64,000 nucleotides of DNA from Paludibacteraceae bacterium (GTDB taxonomy: Bacteria; Bacteroidota; Bacteroidia; Bacteroidales; Paludibacteraceae). The stretch spans positions 5,799 to 69,798 of the forward strand of contig JAEDGZ010000010.1 in the NCBI GenBank assembly GCA_016297215.1, read 5' to 3'. The notes below the pieces were generated by a model. It ran no database searches. It had not been told where the DNA came from and worked only from the letters and a program-made list of their open reading frames with translations. Each line of letters starts with the position of its first letter. The stretch's first letter is position 1. Positions 7,881 through 16,413 of this stretch are shown here, piece after piece. Made by a program: the position numbers and the translations under genes.

Positions 7881-9569
7881 ATGAAACAGGAAACAAACAT
7901 TAGTCGCATAGCCGTTGTGGGTAGTCCGCAGAGCGGTAAGTCGGCACTCACGGAGCGACTGCAAGCCATGATAGACGTGGCAGGGATGCCGCTGCAACTG
8001 ACCGAGATACACAATCTCGATGACCTCCATGCCCATAGTTTTGCCGTTATCTTGCAGGTGGTGGACTGCATGCACTTGGAGCAGAGCCTTATGCTCACGC
8101 CGCATATCATCGATGAGCAGGAGAAGATCGTGATGGCGTTCAATCGCTACGACCTCCTGCAGCAGACCGACCACTCGCTGGATATGCAGCAGATGCGCAC
8201 GCTTATCGGTGTGCCTATGGAGTTGGTATCCGTGGAGACGGGTTTGGGTTTGGATAGCGTCATCCGTCTGCTGGAAGAGACGGTGCACAAGCCGCTCTCT
8301 ACCGCACACCCTATTTACCACCTGCGCGACCTCGAGGACGAAGATGCCTACGAGGCATATGTGCACGGTATCCTGACCCAGTGTCTGCGCCACGCGGAGG
8401 ATGACCAAGAGCAGACCACGCTGGAGAAAGTGGATAAGATACTGACCAACAAATGGATAGGCTTCCCGCTGATGATACTCATCCTCTTCTTGGTCTTCCA
8501 ATGCACGTTCAGCCTCGGAGCCTACCCGCAGGAGTGGATACAGATGGGGATTGACGCGCTGTGCGAATGGTGCTCTACGCTGATGCCCACGGCGTGGTGG
8601 AGCAGTCTGCTCATCGACGGCGTGATACAGGGCGTGGGGGCAGTGCTGGCGTTCCTGCCGAACATCATCATCATGTTCTTCTTCATCTCGCTGATGGAAG
8701 ACAGCGGCTACATGGCGCGTATGGCGTATCTGATGGATGGTATCATGCACCGCGTGGGCTTGCACGGACGTTCGTTCATGCCTATGCTGGTGGGCTTCGG
8801 CTGCAACGTGCCGGCTATCATGGCGGCGCGCGACATCAAAGACCCGAAAGACCGCACGCTGACCATGCTCATGGTGCCTTTCATGTCCTGCTCCGCCCGC
8901 CTGCCGGTGTATATGCTCTTTGTGGATACGTTCTTTGCGAAATACAAAGCGCTCGTGATGCTCTCGATGTACGTAATCGGTATCGGACTGTCTATCCTCT
9001 TTGCGCTTATCATGAAGCACACCAAATGGTTCCGCAAGCCGGCGGACGACAGCGTCAACGAGTTGCCCGCGTTCCGCATGCCAACATGGCGCGCCACGGG
9101 TGCACATATCTGGGAGCGCGTGAAAGATTACTTGCAGAAAATCTCCACCGTCATCCTATGGGCGTCCATCATCATCTGGGCATTAGAGTACTTCCCCACG
9201 CAGGACGTCAGCAATCTGGAGAACTCCTATTTAGCGATGATAGGCAAGGCGATTGCGCCGGTGCTGAGCCCGCTGGGCTTCGACTGGAAGATGTCCGTTT
9301 GCCTGCTGACGGGTCTACCTGCCAAGGAGGCTATCGTCTCCACGATGGCGATACTCTACGGCGGCGATATCGCCACGGCGGCGTTCACGCCCGTTACCGC
9401 CTTTGGCTTCATGCTCTTCACCCTGCTCTACTTCCCCTGTATTGCTACTATCGCCACCCTGCGCCGCGAGGCGGGGAAAGGCTGGGCATGGTTCACCGTC
9501 TTCAACTCCCTCATACTGGCATGGCTGGTAGCGTTCTTGGTAAACCTCATCGGCTCTTTGTTCATGTAG
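7881..9569 (+). CDS. feoB: FeoB-like ferrous iron transporter with a shortened, degenerate G domain
   Basis: FeoB imports Fe2+ through the inner membrane. The C-terminal permease is intact, with both Gate motifs (FGCNVPAIMAARD and FMSCSARLPVY) and about eight membrane helices from residue 190 on. The N-terminal GTPase domain is odd. A P-loop (GSPQSGKSAL) is present, but the next segment goes straight to VILQVVDCMHLEQS, omitting the switch I and DxPG switch II region, and the G4 motif reads NRYD instead of NxxD with Lys. There is no FeoA domain. At 562 residues it is well below the usual 700-830. The ATG at 7881 follows the promoter by 21 nt. Transport without normal GTP control is an inference. 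Confidence 0.88.
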   Translation: MKQETNISRIAVVGSPQSGKSALTERLQAMIDVAGMPLQLTEIHNLDDLHAHSFAVILQVVDCMHLEQSLMLTPHIIDEQEKIVMAFNRYDLLQQTDHSLDMQQMRTLIGVPMELVSVETGLGLDSVIRLLEETVHKPLSTAHPIYHLRDLEDEDAYEAYVHGILTQCLRHAEDDQEQTTLEKVDKILTNKWIGFPLMILILFLVFQCTFSLGAYPQEWIQMGIDALCEWCSTLMPTAWWSSLLIDGVIQGVGAVLAFLPNIIIMFFFISLMEDSGYMARMAYLMDGIMHRVGLHGRSFMPMLVGFGCNVPAIMAARDIKDPKDRTLTMLMVPFMSCSARLPVYMLFVDTFFAKYKALVMLSMYVIGIGLSILFALIMKHTKWFRKPADDSVNELPAFRMPTWRATGAHIWERVKDYLQKISTVILWASIIIWALEYFPTQDVSNLENSYLAMIGKAIAPVLSPLGFDWKMSVCLLTGLPAKEAIVSTMAILYGGDIATAAFTPVTAFGFMLFTLLYFPCIATIATLRREAGKGWAWFTVFNSLILAWLVAFLVNLIGSLFM

Positions 9570-9584
9570 GGAAACGTTTTTCTA

Positions 9585-11411
9585 TCAAGGGGTTGTCAAT
9601 ACCGCTGTGCTGATGCGTTTGCGCAAGTCTGTGCGCGAGACGTTGCCGTTGAGGTATTGCTCCATCATCATGCTCGCTACGGGGGCAGCCCATGTGGCAC
9701 CGAAGCCGGCATTCTCCACCACCACTGCTACTGCTATCTGCGGGTTCTCCAGCGGCGCAAAGCCGATGAAGATAGCATGGTCTTTGCCGTGCGGGTTCTG
9801 CACGGTACCCGTCTTACCTGCGCTCTCCACGCCCGGCACTTTGTACCAGCGTCCCGTGCCATTCGTCATCACGCGGTGCATACCCTCTTGCACCACACCG
9901 AAATAACTGCTGTCGATGGGTGTCTGATGGCGGCGCAGGCGCATGGAGTCGGCTTTGTTGAGGTGGGGCGTGATGAAATAGCCCTTGTTGGCAATCATCG
10001 CCGCTTGGTTTGCCAGTTGCAGCGGCGTTACCAACACCTCGCCCTGCCCGATACTGAGCGAGCGGATAGTGATGGCTTTCCAGCCCGTCTTGCCGTAGTA
10101 CTTATCGTAGAAACGTGTGCTCGGGATGCTGCCCGATGATTGGTAGCCCACGTCGGAATCCTCAAAGCGTTGCCCGAAACCGAACGAGAGCATGTCCTCG
10201 CGCCACACTTCGTAGTTGTGGCGGAAGTTCTCGTTCTCCTCGCCGTAGCCGCCGCGCTGGAGCATGTCGCGGAAGGCGCACCAGAAATAGGGGTTGCAAC
10301 TCTGCTCGATGGCTTCCTCAAGCGAGACGGGGCTACCGTGGTGGTGCGTACATTTGATAGGCGTAGAGCCGGGACCGCTGCAGGGGTACTGCGTCCGCGG
10401 GGTGATACCTTTCTCTTGCAGGCAGACCAGTGCCTGCACGGTCTTGAAGGTGGAGCCCGGGGGGTAGGTGGCTTGTGTGGCGCGGTTCAGCAGGGGTTTG
10501 GAGGCATCGTTGAGCAGGGCGTTGTAGTTGGCGTTGCGCTCTCTGCCGACCAGCACCTGCGGGTCCCATGCAGGGGACGACACCAGCGCCAATATCTCGC
10601 CGGTCTGCGGCTCTATCGCCACCGCGCTACCCACTTTGTTCGCCAGCAACTCCTCCGCCAACAGTTGCAACTGTATGTCGAGGGTTATCGTCAGGTCTTG
10701 TCCTGCCTGCGCGGGGCGGTCTAACTCGCCGTCGTGGTAGGAGCCTTGCAGGCGCCCTTTCGAGTCGCGCATTAGCACCTCCACGCCTTTCTCGCCGCGC
10801 AGTGCTAACTCATAGGTCTGCTCCAGCCCGTCGCGCCCCGAATAGTCGCCGCGGCTGTAATAGGGGTCTTTGTCCAAATCGCTCTGGCTCACCTCACCCA
10901 CGCTGCCGAGCACATGCGCCGCAGCGTTGTAAGTGTAGTCGCGTAGGGTGCGTTTGCGAATCTGCACGCCCGGGAAGCAGAAGAGCGACTCTTGCAGCGT
11001 GGCGACATCTTCCTTCTTCAGTTGGCTCAGGAACACCTGCGGGGTGTAACTCGAATAACCGCGGTTCTTCTTGCGGTTCTTGATGTCGGCAATGCGGCTG
11101 TCGAACTCCTTGCGGTCTATCGCCAAGGTGCGGCAGAAAGCCGTGGTGTCGAACTGCTTGCCCATCTCGCGCATAATCATCGTTACCTCATAGATAGGCT
11201 GGTTGAAGACCAACAACTCGCCGTTGCGGTCGTAGATTAAGCCGCGGGAGGGGTAGATGGTCTGGCGCACCAAGGCATTGCTGTCTGCCTTGTCGCCACT
11301 CGTGGAATCGATGATTTGCAGGAAAAACAAGCGTATGATATACACCAACACTATACCAACGGCTATTCCGCTGATAACATACCGCCGCTTATAGTTGTTG
11401 TCGTTAATCAT
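9585..11411 (-). CDS. mrdA: Penicillin-binding protein 2 (peptidoglycan transpeptidase)
   Basis: PBP2 cross-links peptidoglycan for cell elongation at the inner membrane. The 608-residue protein has one N-terminal membrane helix (about residues 11-32), a pedestal domain and a transpeptidase domain with all three active-site motifs: STFK with the nucleophile Ser320 (PPGSTFKTV), SxN (SCNPYF) and KTG (SAGKTGTVQNPHGKD). It is the last gene of the minus-strand mreB-mreC-mreD-mrdA operon. The usual next gene, rodA, is not present; feoB follows convergently with a 15-bp gap. Confidence 0.96.
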   Translation of the reverse strand: MINDNNYKRRYVISGIAVGIVLVYIIRLFFLQIIDSTSGDKADSNALVRQTIYPSRGLIYDRNGELLVFNQPIYEVTMIMREMGKQFDTTAFCRTLAIDRKEFDSRIADIKNRKKNRGYSSYTPQVFLSQLKKEDVATLQESLFCFPGVQIRKRTLRDYTYNAAAHVLGSVGEVSQSDLDKDPYYSRGDYSGRDGLEQTYELALRGEKGVEVLMRDSKGRLQGSYHDGELDRPAQAGQDLTITLDIQLQLLAEELLANKVGSAVAIEPQTGEILALVSSPAWDPQVLVGRERNANYNALLNDASKPLLNRATQATYPPGSTFKTVQALVCLQEKGITPRTQYPCSGPGSTPIKCTHHHGSPVSLEEAIEQSCNPYFWCAFRDMLQRGGYGEENENFRHNYEVWREDMLSFGFGQRFEDSDVGYQSSGSIPSTRFYDKYYGKTGWKAITIRSLSIGQGEVLVTPLQLANQAAMIANKGYFITPHLNKADSMRLRRHQTPIDSSYFGVVQEGMHRVMTNGTGRWYKVPGVESAGKTGTVQNPHGKDHAIFIGFAPLENPQIAVAVVVENAGFGATWAAPVASMMMEQYLNGNVSRTDLRKRISTAVLTTP

Positions 11412-11555
11412 AAGTTAGACCGCTTCGCTGAAAGACACAAGACCGCTCACTGCGTTCGCTGAAAGACTAAATAGTTTCGACTCTGACTTCTAACCACTCA
11501 ACTCTCAACTACCAGCAGGCGGGGACGCCTGCGTACCCGGACACTGACCACTAAA
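11412..11555. repeat. Repeat-filled gap with a GC palindrome between mreD and mrdA
   Basis: The gap contains repeated cgcttcgctgaaagac-type words, heptamers (caactct), and at 11515-11532 the palindrome GCAGGCG-GGGA-CGCCTGC followed by gtacccgg. The palindrome belongs to a family also found at 16294, 18945, 34561, 45562 and 48095. Confidence 0.75.
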
Positions 11556-12053
11556 TTATCTTTTCTCTCGTATCCAAGCATATCCCAGTATCAGTGCTAA
11601 ACTGACGATGCTGCTGACCAGCGTGGTCAGGAGCGTGTACCACCATAGTTGGAACGTCCATGCCGTCATGAAGAAGACCATCAGATGGTGCGCCACTACC
11701 AGCAACGAGGCATATTTGAGAAACGGCGCAATACCTATCGTCTGCATGCTGATGACATCGGTCAGTCGCTCGGTGTCGTTCACCCACAGCGGGATGAGAT
11801 GGCGCCGCGCATACATCAGCATGATACACGCCGCGGCATGCACGCCCAGCGAGTTGCAGAACACATCCATCAGCAGTCCCGCCGCCAACCCTATCAGCAT
11901 ATCCGCCCAACGAGGCAGTGTGATAGGCATCATCAGCAGTGGCAGGATATAGATGAACGGATGGCACACGCCACCCAACTGCAACTGGTTAATCAGCAGC
12001 ACTTGCAGCACCATCGCCACCAACCATTGTCCTATTTGTCGTAACCAAAGCAT
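11556..12053 (-). CDS. mreD: Rod shape-determining protein MreD
   Basis: A 165-residue very hydrophobic protein with five or six membrane helices (for example LVAMVLQVLLINQLQL and FIYILPLLMMPITLPRWADM). MreD is the inner-membrane partner of MreC in the elongasome. The call rests on its size and hydropathy, the LLMDVFCNSLGVHA segment typical of the family, and its position between mreC and mrdA. Confidence 0.9.
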   Translation of the reverse strand: MLWLRQIGQWLVAMVLQVLLINQLQLGGVCHPFIYILPLLMMPITLPRWADMLIGLAAGLLMDVFCNSLGVHAAACIMLMYARRHLIPLWVNDTERLTDVISMQTIGIAPFLKYASLLVVAHHLMVFFMTAWTFQLWWYTLLTTLVSSIVSLALILGYAWIREKR

Positions 12054-12062
12054 GTTTTGTTA

Positions 12063-12158
12063 GGATGAAGGATTAAGGATGAAAGACTTATTACCTTCGT
12101 CTATGAGTCTCACAGCTAATACTATTTAGTCTTTTATCCTGCGTCCTTTATCCTTAGT
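12063..12158. repeat. Hairpin repeat with aaggatg heptamer arms, copy 1
   Basis: Heptamer arm aggatgaaggattaaggatg, conserved core cttattaccttcgtctatga and opposite arm cttttatcct form an inverted structure between mreC and mreD. A second copy with the same core lies at 12978-13082 between mreB and mreC. Confidence 0.75.
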
Positions 12159-12976
12159 CCATTTATCTCTTCCACATCTTCATTATCAATCACTTCTATA
12201 TGTCGCAGGCGGCGGAAATCGGTCGCCAGCCGCACGCGCACGGTGTAGTACGACGCGCCTTCTTCCAGTCGGCACTCTTCCACCACGCCCACAGGCACGC
12301 CTGCGGGGAAACTGGTGCTCAAGCCGCTCGTAACTATCGTGTCGCCGATGTTCACCTCGAGGTGTGTCGCCACGTCTGCCAAGTCGGCAAAGCGCGTGTC
12401 GCGACCGTCCCATTGCAGGGTGCCGATATAGTCGTTTTTGAGGAAGCGGCAACTCAGTCGGGTCTCTATGTTGATGAGCGGCAGCACCACCGAGTAGTGC
12501 TTACCCACGGTTGCCACGATACCCACAGCCCCTTCGTCGTTGCGCACGCCCATGCCTTCATACACGTCATCTTCCTCTCCACGATTGATAGTCAGGTAGT
12601 TGCGCATACCGTTCATCGTCATCTGCACCACCTTCCCCTCGCGATACACCACCTGCTCCCTGTCCGCTAACCACTGCCCGCTAACCACTGGGGACGCGGG
12701 CCTCTCGCCCGCGGTTACCTGTCCGCTATTCTCCAACCTGCTCCTCAGCGCGGCGTTCTCGGCTGCCAAACGCTCGTTCACGCCTTTCAGTCCGAAATAG
12801 CCTGTTACCTCCGACACCATCTCATACTGCCACGCCACCAGCCTGTTGGCGGTGCTCAGCGCGCTGCTGCGGGGGTAGGCATTGCTCCACACCACCAGCA
12901 AAAACGCGGCAACTTCCAGCAGGATAAATAGCAGGAAGTTGCCATAGCGCAGTATGAATTTCAGTAGTGCTTGCAT
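12134..12976 (-). CDS. mreC: Rod shape-determining protein MreC
   Basis: MreC bridges MreB to the periplasmic wall-synthesis enzymes. The 280-residue protein has an N-terminal membrane helix (residues 10-31, NFLLFILLEVAAFLLVVW), a coiled coil (about 60-95) and the periplasmic beta-barrel domain (about 120-270). Between coiled coil and barrel the coding sequence contains, in frame, a GC palindrome at 12695-12713 and duplicated cgctaaccactg words. They encode roughly QVTAGERPASPVVSGQWLA, which looks like an insertion of the dispersed intergenic repeats into a tolerant linker. Confidence 0.93.
   Translation of the reverse strand: MQALLKFILRYGNFLLFILLEVAAFLLVVWSNAYPRSSALSTANRLVAWQYEMVSEVTGYFGLKGVNERLAAENAALRSRLENSGQVTAGERPASPVVSGQWLADREQVVYREGKVVQMTMNGMRNYLTINRGEEDDVYEGMGVRNDEGAVGIVATVGKHYSVVLPLINIETRLSCRFLKNDYIGTLQWDGRDTRFADLADVATHLEVNIGDTIVTSGLSTSFPAGVPVGVVEECRLEEGASYYTVRVRLATDFRRLRHIEVIDNEDVEEINGLRIKDAG
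12664..12713. repeat. In-frame repeat insertion inside mreC
   Basis: Two copies of cgctaaccactg are followed by the palindrome CGCGGGC-CTCTC-GCCCGCG (12695-12713). The same kinds of word occur in non-coding gaps nearby. The host gene stays in frame. Confidence 0.7.
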
Positions 12977-12977
12977 A

Positions 12978-13082
12978 AGGAAGAAGGATAAAGGATGAAG
13001 GATGAAAGATGAAAGACTTATTACCTTCGTCTATGAGTTTTCAGAGTCAATACTATTTCGTCTTTTATCCTTTATCTTTGAG
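12978..13082. repeat. Hairpin repeat with aaggatg heptamer arms, copy 2
   Basis: Arms aaggataaaggatgaagg and cttttatcctttatc flank the same core (cttattaccttcgtctatga) as the copy at 12063-12158. It lies between mreB and mreC inside the operon. Confidence 0.75.
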
Positions 13083-13094
13083 CGAAGCGGTCCT

Positions 13095-14114
13095 TTATCT
13101 TATCAAGAATCCGAAGTTATTCACGTTCTTCAGGGCGATGCCCGTGCCGCGTGCCACGGAGAGCAGCGGCTCGTCTGCCACGTGGAAAGGAATAGTTATT
13201 TTATCCGTCAGTCGTTTCGCCAGTCCGCGCAGCAGTGCACCGCCGCCGGCGAGGTAGATACCCTTGTTCACGATGTCGGCGTACAACTCAGGCGGCGTAG
13301 CCTCCAGTGCTTGCAGCACGGCGCTCTCTATCTTCGAGATACTCTTCTCCAAGCAGTGCGCCACCTCCTGATAACTTACCGGCACCGACATAGGCAATGC
13401 CGTTACCTTGTTCGGACCCACCACGATATAATCCTCCGGCGCGTCCTCCAACTCGGGCAACGCGGCACCCACGTTTATCTTGATACGCTCTGCCGTCGGC
13501 TCGTCTATCTTGAGGTTGTGCATACGGCTCATGTACTCGATGATGTCTTGGTTGAAGTCATCGCCTGCCACCTTGATGGACTTGTTCGCCACGATACCAC
13601 CCAGCGAGATAACGGCAATCTCCGTCGTACCGCCGCCTATGTCCACAATCATACATCCCTCGGGGCTCTCCACGTCGATACCGATACCTATCGCCGCCGC
13701 CATGGGCTCGTAGAGCATATACACATCGCGTCCGCCGGCATGCTCCGAACTGTCGCGCACGGCGCGTATCTCCACCTCCGTGCAGCCCGACGGGATACCC
13801 ACCACCATGCGGATACTCGGGGTGAACAGCAGGCTCTGCTTCGGTATCATCTTTATCATGCCGCGTATCATCATCTCGCACGCTTGAAAGTCGGCTATCA
13901 CGCCTTCTTTGAGCGGGCGAATGGTCTTCACCATCATGCCGCCGCGACCTATCATCTGCTGTGCTTTCCTGCCCACGGCGAGGCATTTGTTGTCTGCCAT
14001 GCTGATAGCCACCACCGAAGGCTCGTTCACCACCACCTTGTCGTTGCACATAATCAGCGTGTTCGCAGTGCCTAAATCAATCGCAATCTCTTGCGTAAAC
14101 GAAAAAAGTCCCAT
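13095..14114 (-). CDS. mreB: Rod shape-determining actin homologue MreB
   Basis: MreB polymerises under the membrane and positions the elongation machinery. The 339-residue product has the actin-fold nucleotide motifs: phosphate 1 (AIDLGTANTLIM), phosphate 2 (MIVDIGGGTTEIAVIS) and the adenosine motif (GIYLAGGGALLRG). Length is standard. It is the first gene of the minus-strand operon, with a TAACTTTG promoter box at 14153-14160. Confidence 0.97.
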   Translation of the reverse strand: MGLFSFTQEIAIDLGTANTLIMCNDKVVVNEPSVVAISMADNKCLAVGRKAQQMIGRGGMMVKTIRPLKEGVIADFQACEMMIRGMIKMIPKQSLLFTPSIRMVVGIPSGCTEVEIRAVRDSSEHAGGRDVYMLYEPMAAAIGIGIDVESPEGCMIVDIGGGTTEIAVISLGGIVANKSIKVAGDDFNQDIIEYMSRMHNLKIDEPTAERIKINVGAALPELEDAPEDYIVVGPNKVTALPMSVPVSYQEVAHCLEKSISKIESAVLQALEATPPELYADIVNKGIYLAGGGALLRGLAKRLTDKITIPFHVADEPLLSVARGTGIALKNVNNFGFLIR

Positions 14115-14152
14115 ATTTTTATTGTAGAATTGAAAAAATCACTTTGAGGGCG

Positions 14153-14160
14153 CAAAGTTA
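14153..14160 (-). promoter_or_regulatory. -7 promoter box of the mreBCD-mrdA operon
   Basis: TAACTTTG on the minus strand, 38 nt upstream of the mreB ATG. The region further upstream is very AT-rich. Confidence 0.65.
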
Positions 14161-14295
14161 CAACTTTTTTTCTATATATGCAAGAAAATTGCATTTTTTT
14201 GAGAATAATGTGGGAAATGACATTGATAATAATGGTTTAGGATAGTGCGTTTTGGTATCGGATAGTGTGTTTTTGTATTAGTTTGTTCGTTTTTG

Positions 14296-14327
14296 TTTGC
14301 GTATGTTAAATTTATATAGTATCTTTG
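14296..14327 (+). promoter_or_regulatory. Promoter of the OmpA-like gene
   Basis: TTTG at 14296-14299 and TATCTTTG at 14320-14327, 20 bp apart, giving a leader of about 45 nt before the start at 14377. Confidence 0.75.
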
Positions 14328-14376
14328 CAGGCGTGTTTTTATTCATTGACACTCTATTGATCATTTCAAATATTGT

Positions 14377-16194
14377 ATGGTTAGAAATAGTATGGATTTA
14401 CGTAAATGGGGACTAATCGTTGTTTTTTTTCTTTTGGCAAGTGTTGTGCGCGGGCAGGTGTATGATGTGCATGGTTCGGATCGTCTGTCTGTGCTCTCTG
14501 GTCAAGGCTGGGTGGTGCAGCATCAGTCAACGGCTTATGATTCGCTGAGGCTGTATATCTCGGCTCGTGCGCCTCGTGAAAACAAGTATCGTCTGTATGT
14601 CCTTTCCAAGCAGGGTCAGACTTGGGGCACGCCTCAGCCGCTGTTTGAAGCCTCGGCGACCGACTCGGTGGAGCACTTATGGCCGAGCATTGCTCCCGAC
14701 GGGGAACATTTGTACTACGTGGTGGAGCGTATGCAGCAAAAGGGTAAGCAGCAGAGTGTAACGCGGCAGATTGCTTGTGCATCGTGGTCGGCGCAGGGTT
14801 GGCAACCAGGGGAGCCGATTATCATCTCATCGGATGATGATATTTCTCCGCTGGTGTTGGCGGACGGGGTGACGATGCTGTTTTCTCGCCGTGTGCAGAC
14901 CTCTCATCGTGAGTCGCATTACGGGTTGTTCTACACGCGTAAGATGGATGCGATGAACTGGCTCCTCCCGTTGCCCGTAGTGCCGAAAGACGGTCGTTCG
15001 CTCTACGGCGGATATATGCTCGCGGAAGGGGACAGCACCCTCTATTTGACGGAGCAGATTTGTCAGCGCAAGGACACGTCTTATCATCTTACGTCCATCT
15101 CATTGCCCGCCGCTTTTCGCGGTCGGCAGTATAGGGTGTTGACGGGATGTATGACGGACGAGCAGACGGGTCGCGCACTGCGAGGAACGCTGGATGTGTA
15201 TGACGCGCTGACGGCGCAGCGACTCTTCACGGCTTATACGAATCCTCTGACGGGTCGGTTTCGCATGGCGCTGTCGCCTGATAAGGATTACCGTATAGAT
15301 GCCGGTGCGGAGGGCTATTCTCACTATTATATCACGCACGAGGATAAGGCAGATATTCGTCTCTCGAAGCAGTTGGAACTGACGATAGGCGTTTATGACG
15401 CGCTGGAGCAGATGCCACTTCGGATGGAGCGCATGCAGGTGTTCGACCTTTCGACGGCGAAACGCGTAGCCGTCAAGCAGACGACGGACAGCCTCGGGCG
15501 TATCCGTATTCAGTTGCCATTGAACAAAGATTATCGTTTGTTGTGTCAGAAGGCGGGCTATTATGATTACACGCTTGACCTCTCAACGACCAAGCCGATA
15601 CGTTTCTCGGAGTCGGAGTTTGATATAACCTTGTCTCCGAAGATGACGCGTGTGCATGTGTGGCTGTTAGACAGCGAGACGGGCGATACCCTGCAAGGGA
15701 GCGTGCGCGGCGAAACTTATCTGCGTCAACGGGAGCGCTGCAGCCTGTCTTGTATGGCAAAGGGGTATTTCTTCGCCGACACCACGTTTGTTACGGATGC
15801 GGACACGTTGCAGGAGGTGGCGGTGATGCTTCGTCCGCTGAAACGGGATATGGTGGTGGAACTGCGGAACATACAGTTTGCCTATAACTCATATCTGCTG
15901 TCGGATGCGTCGCACGAAGAGTTGGAGAAAGTGCGTCTGCTGCTGTTGGAGAACCCGCAGATGGAGATAGAGGTGTCGGCTCATACGGATGATCGCGGTT
16001 CGGATGCGTACAACGACCGTTTGTCTTCTCGTCGCGGAGAGTCGGTGGCGCGTTACTTGATAAAAGCCGGCATAGCTACTCAGCGCATCCATACGGTGGG
16101 GTACGGGAAGCGTCGGCCGCTGGTGCCTAACGATTCGGAAGAGAACAGGGAGCGCAATAGGCGGGTGGAGTTTAAGGTGTTGAGCAATGAATGA
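14377..16194 (+). CDS. Exported OmpA-family protein with beta-propeller-like and regulatory-like domains (PorE-like)
   Basis: A signal peptide (WGLIVVFFLLASVVRGQ) leads into about 220 residues of PD40/beta-propeller-like repeats (SIAPDGEHLYYVVERM, SPLVLADGVTMLFSRR). Carboxypeptidase-regulatory-like segments follow (about 240-480), and the protein ends in an OmpA peptidoglycan-binding domain (NIQFAYNSYLLSD, SAHTDDRGSDAYNDRLSSRR, NRRVEFKV). Propeller, CRD and OmpA in this order recall PorE, the wall-anchoring component of type IX secretion, but the TPR part of PorE is not visible. It would be lipid-free, periplasmic and wall-bound. The next gene (16414) on the same strand is probably its partner. 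Start choice: the ATG at 14377, or the in-frame ATG at 14392. Confidence 0.8.
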   Translation: MVRNSMDLRKWGLIVVFFLLASVVRGQVYDVHGSDRLSVLSGQGWVVQHQSTAYDSLRLYISARAPRENKYRLYVLSKQGQTWGTPQPLFEASATDSVEHLWPSIAPDGEHLYYVVERMQQKGKQQSVTRQIACASWSAQGWQPGEPIIISSDDDISPLVLADGVTMLFSRRVQTSHRESHYGLFYTRKMDAMNWLLPLPVVPKDGRSLYGGYMLAEGDSTLYLTEQICQRKDTSYHLTSISLPAAFRGRQYRVLTGCMTDEQTGRALRGTLDVYDALTAQRLFTAYTNPLTGRFRMALSPDKDYRIDAGAEGYSHYYITHEDKADIRLSKQLELTIGVYDALEQMPLRMERMQVFDLSTAKRVAVKQTTDSLGRIRIQLPLNKDYRLLCQKAGYYDYTLDLSTTKPIRFSESEFDITLSPKMTRVHVWLLDSETGDTLQGSVRGETYLRQRERCSLSCMAKGYFFADTTFVTDADTLQEVAVMLRPLKRDMVVELRNIQFAYNSYLLSDASHEELEKVRLLLLENPQMEIEVSAHTDDRGSDAYNDRLSSRRGESVARYLIKAGIATQRIHTVGYGKRRPLVPNDSEENRERNRRVEFKVLSNE

Positions 16195-16413
16195 GAGGAG
16201 TGGGGGACTCGGACAAAGACCCTCTAAATCTCCCAAAATCCACCCCAAAAATCAGAGATTTTTCGGGGACCCCGGAAAGGGATACTTTATGAAGCAGGCG
16301 AGGACGCCTGCGCACCCGGACAATTTACCGCGGGCGAGACGCCCGCGTCCCCAGTGGATGCCTGCGCACCCTGGACGGGCAATGAAAAAACTTGAATATG
16401 AAAACTTGAGATT
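16195..16413. repeat. Intergenic block with two GC palindromes
   Basis: It contains the words ccctctaaatctccc and the palindromes GCAGGCG-AGGA-CGCCTGC (16294-16311, followed by gcacccgg) and CGCGGGCG-AGA-CGCCCGCG (16329-16347). Two variants of the dispersed family lie side by side, and a third half-copy (gcctgcgcaccctgg) is at about 16360-16374. Confidence 0.8.

Noticed and set aside
7743..9107. 583-residue frame extending the thioesterase far upstream
   Set aside because: The extension runs antisense to feoB and through both divergent promoters; only the last 128 codons are a gene.
14377..16194. TolB/Pal-type component
   Set aside because: The propeller-like part resembles TolB, but the OmpA domain is fused at the C-terminus, a lipobox is absent and no tol genes are nearby.
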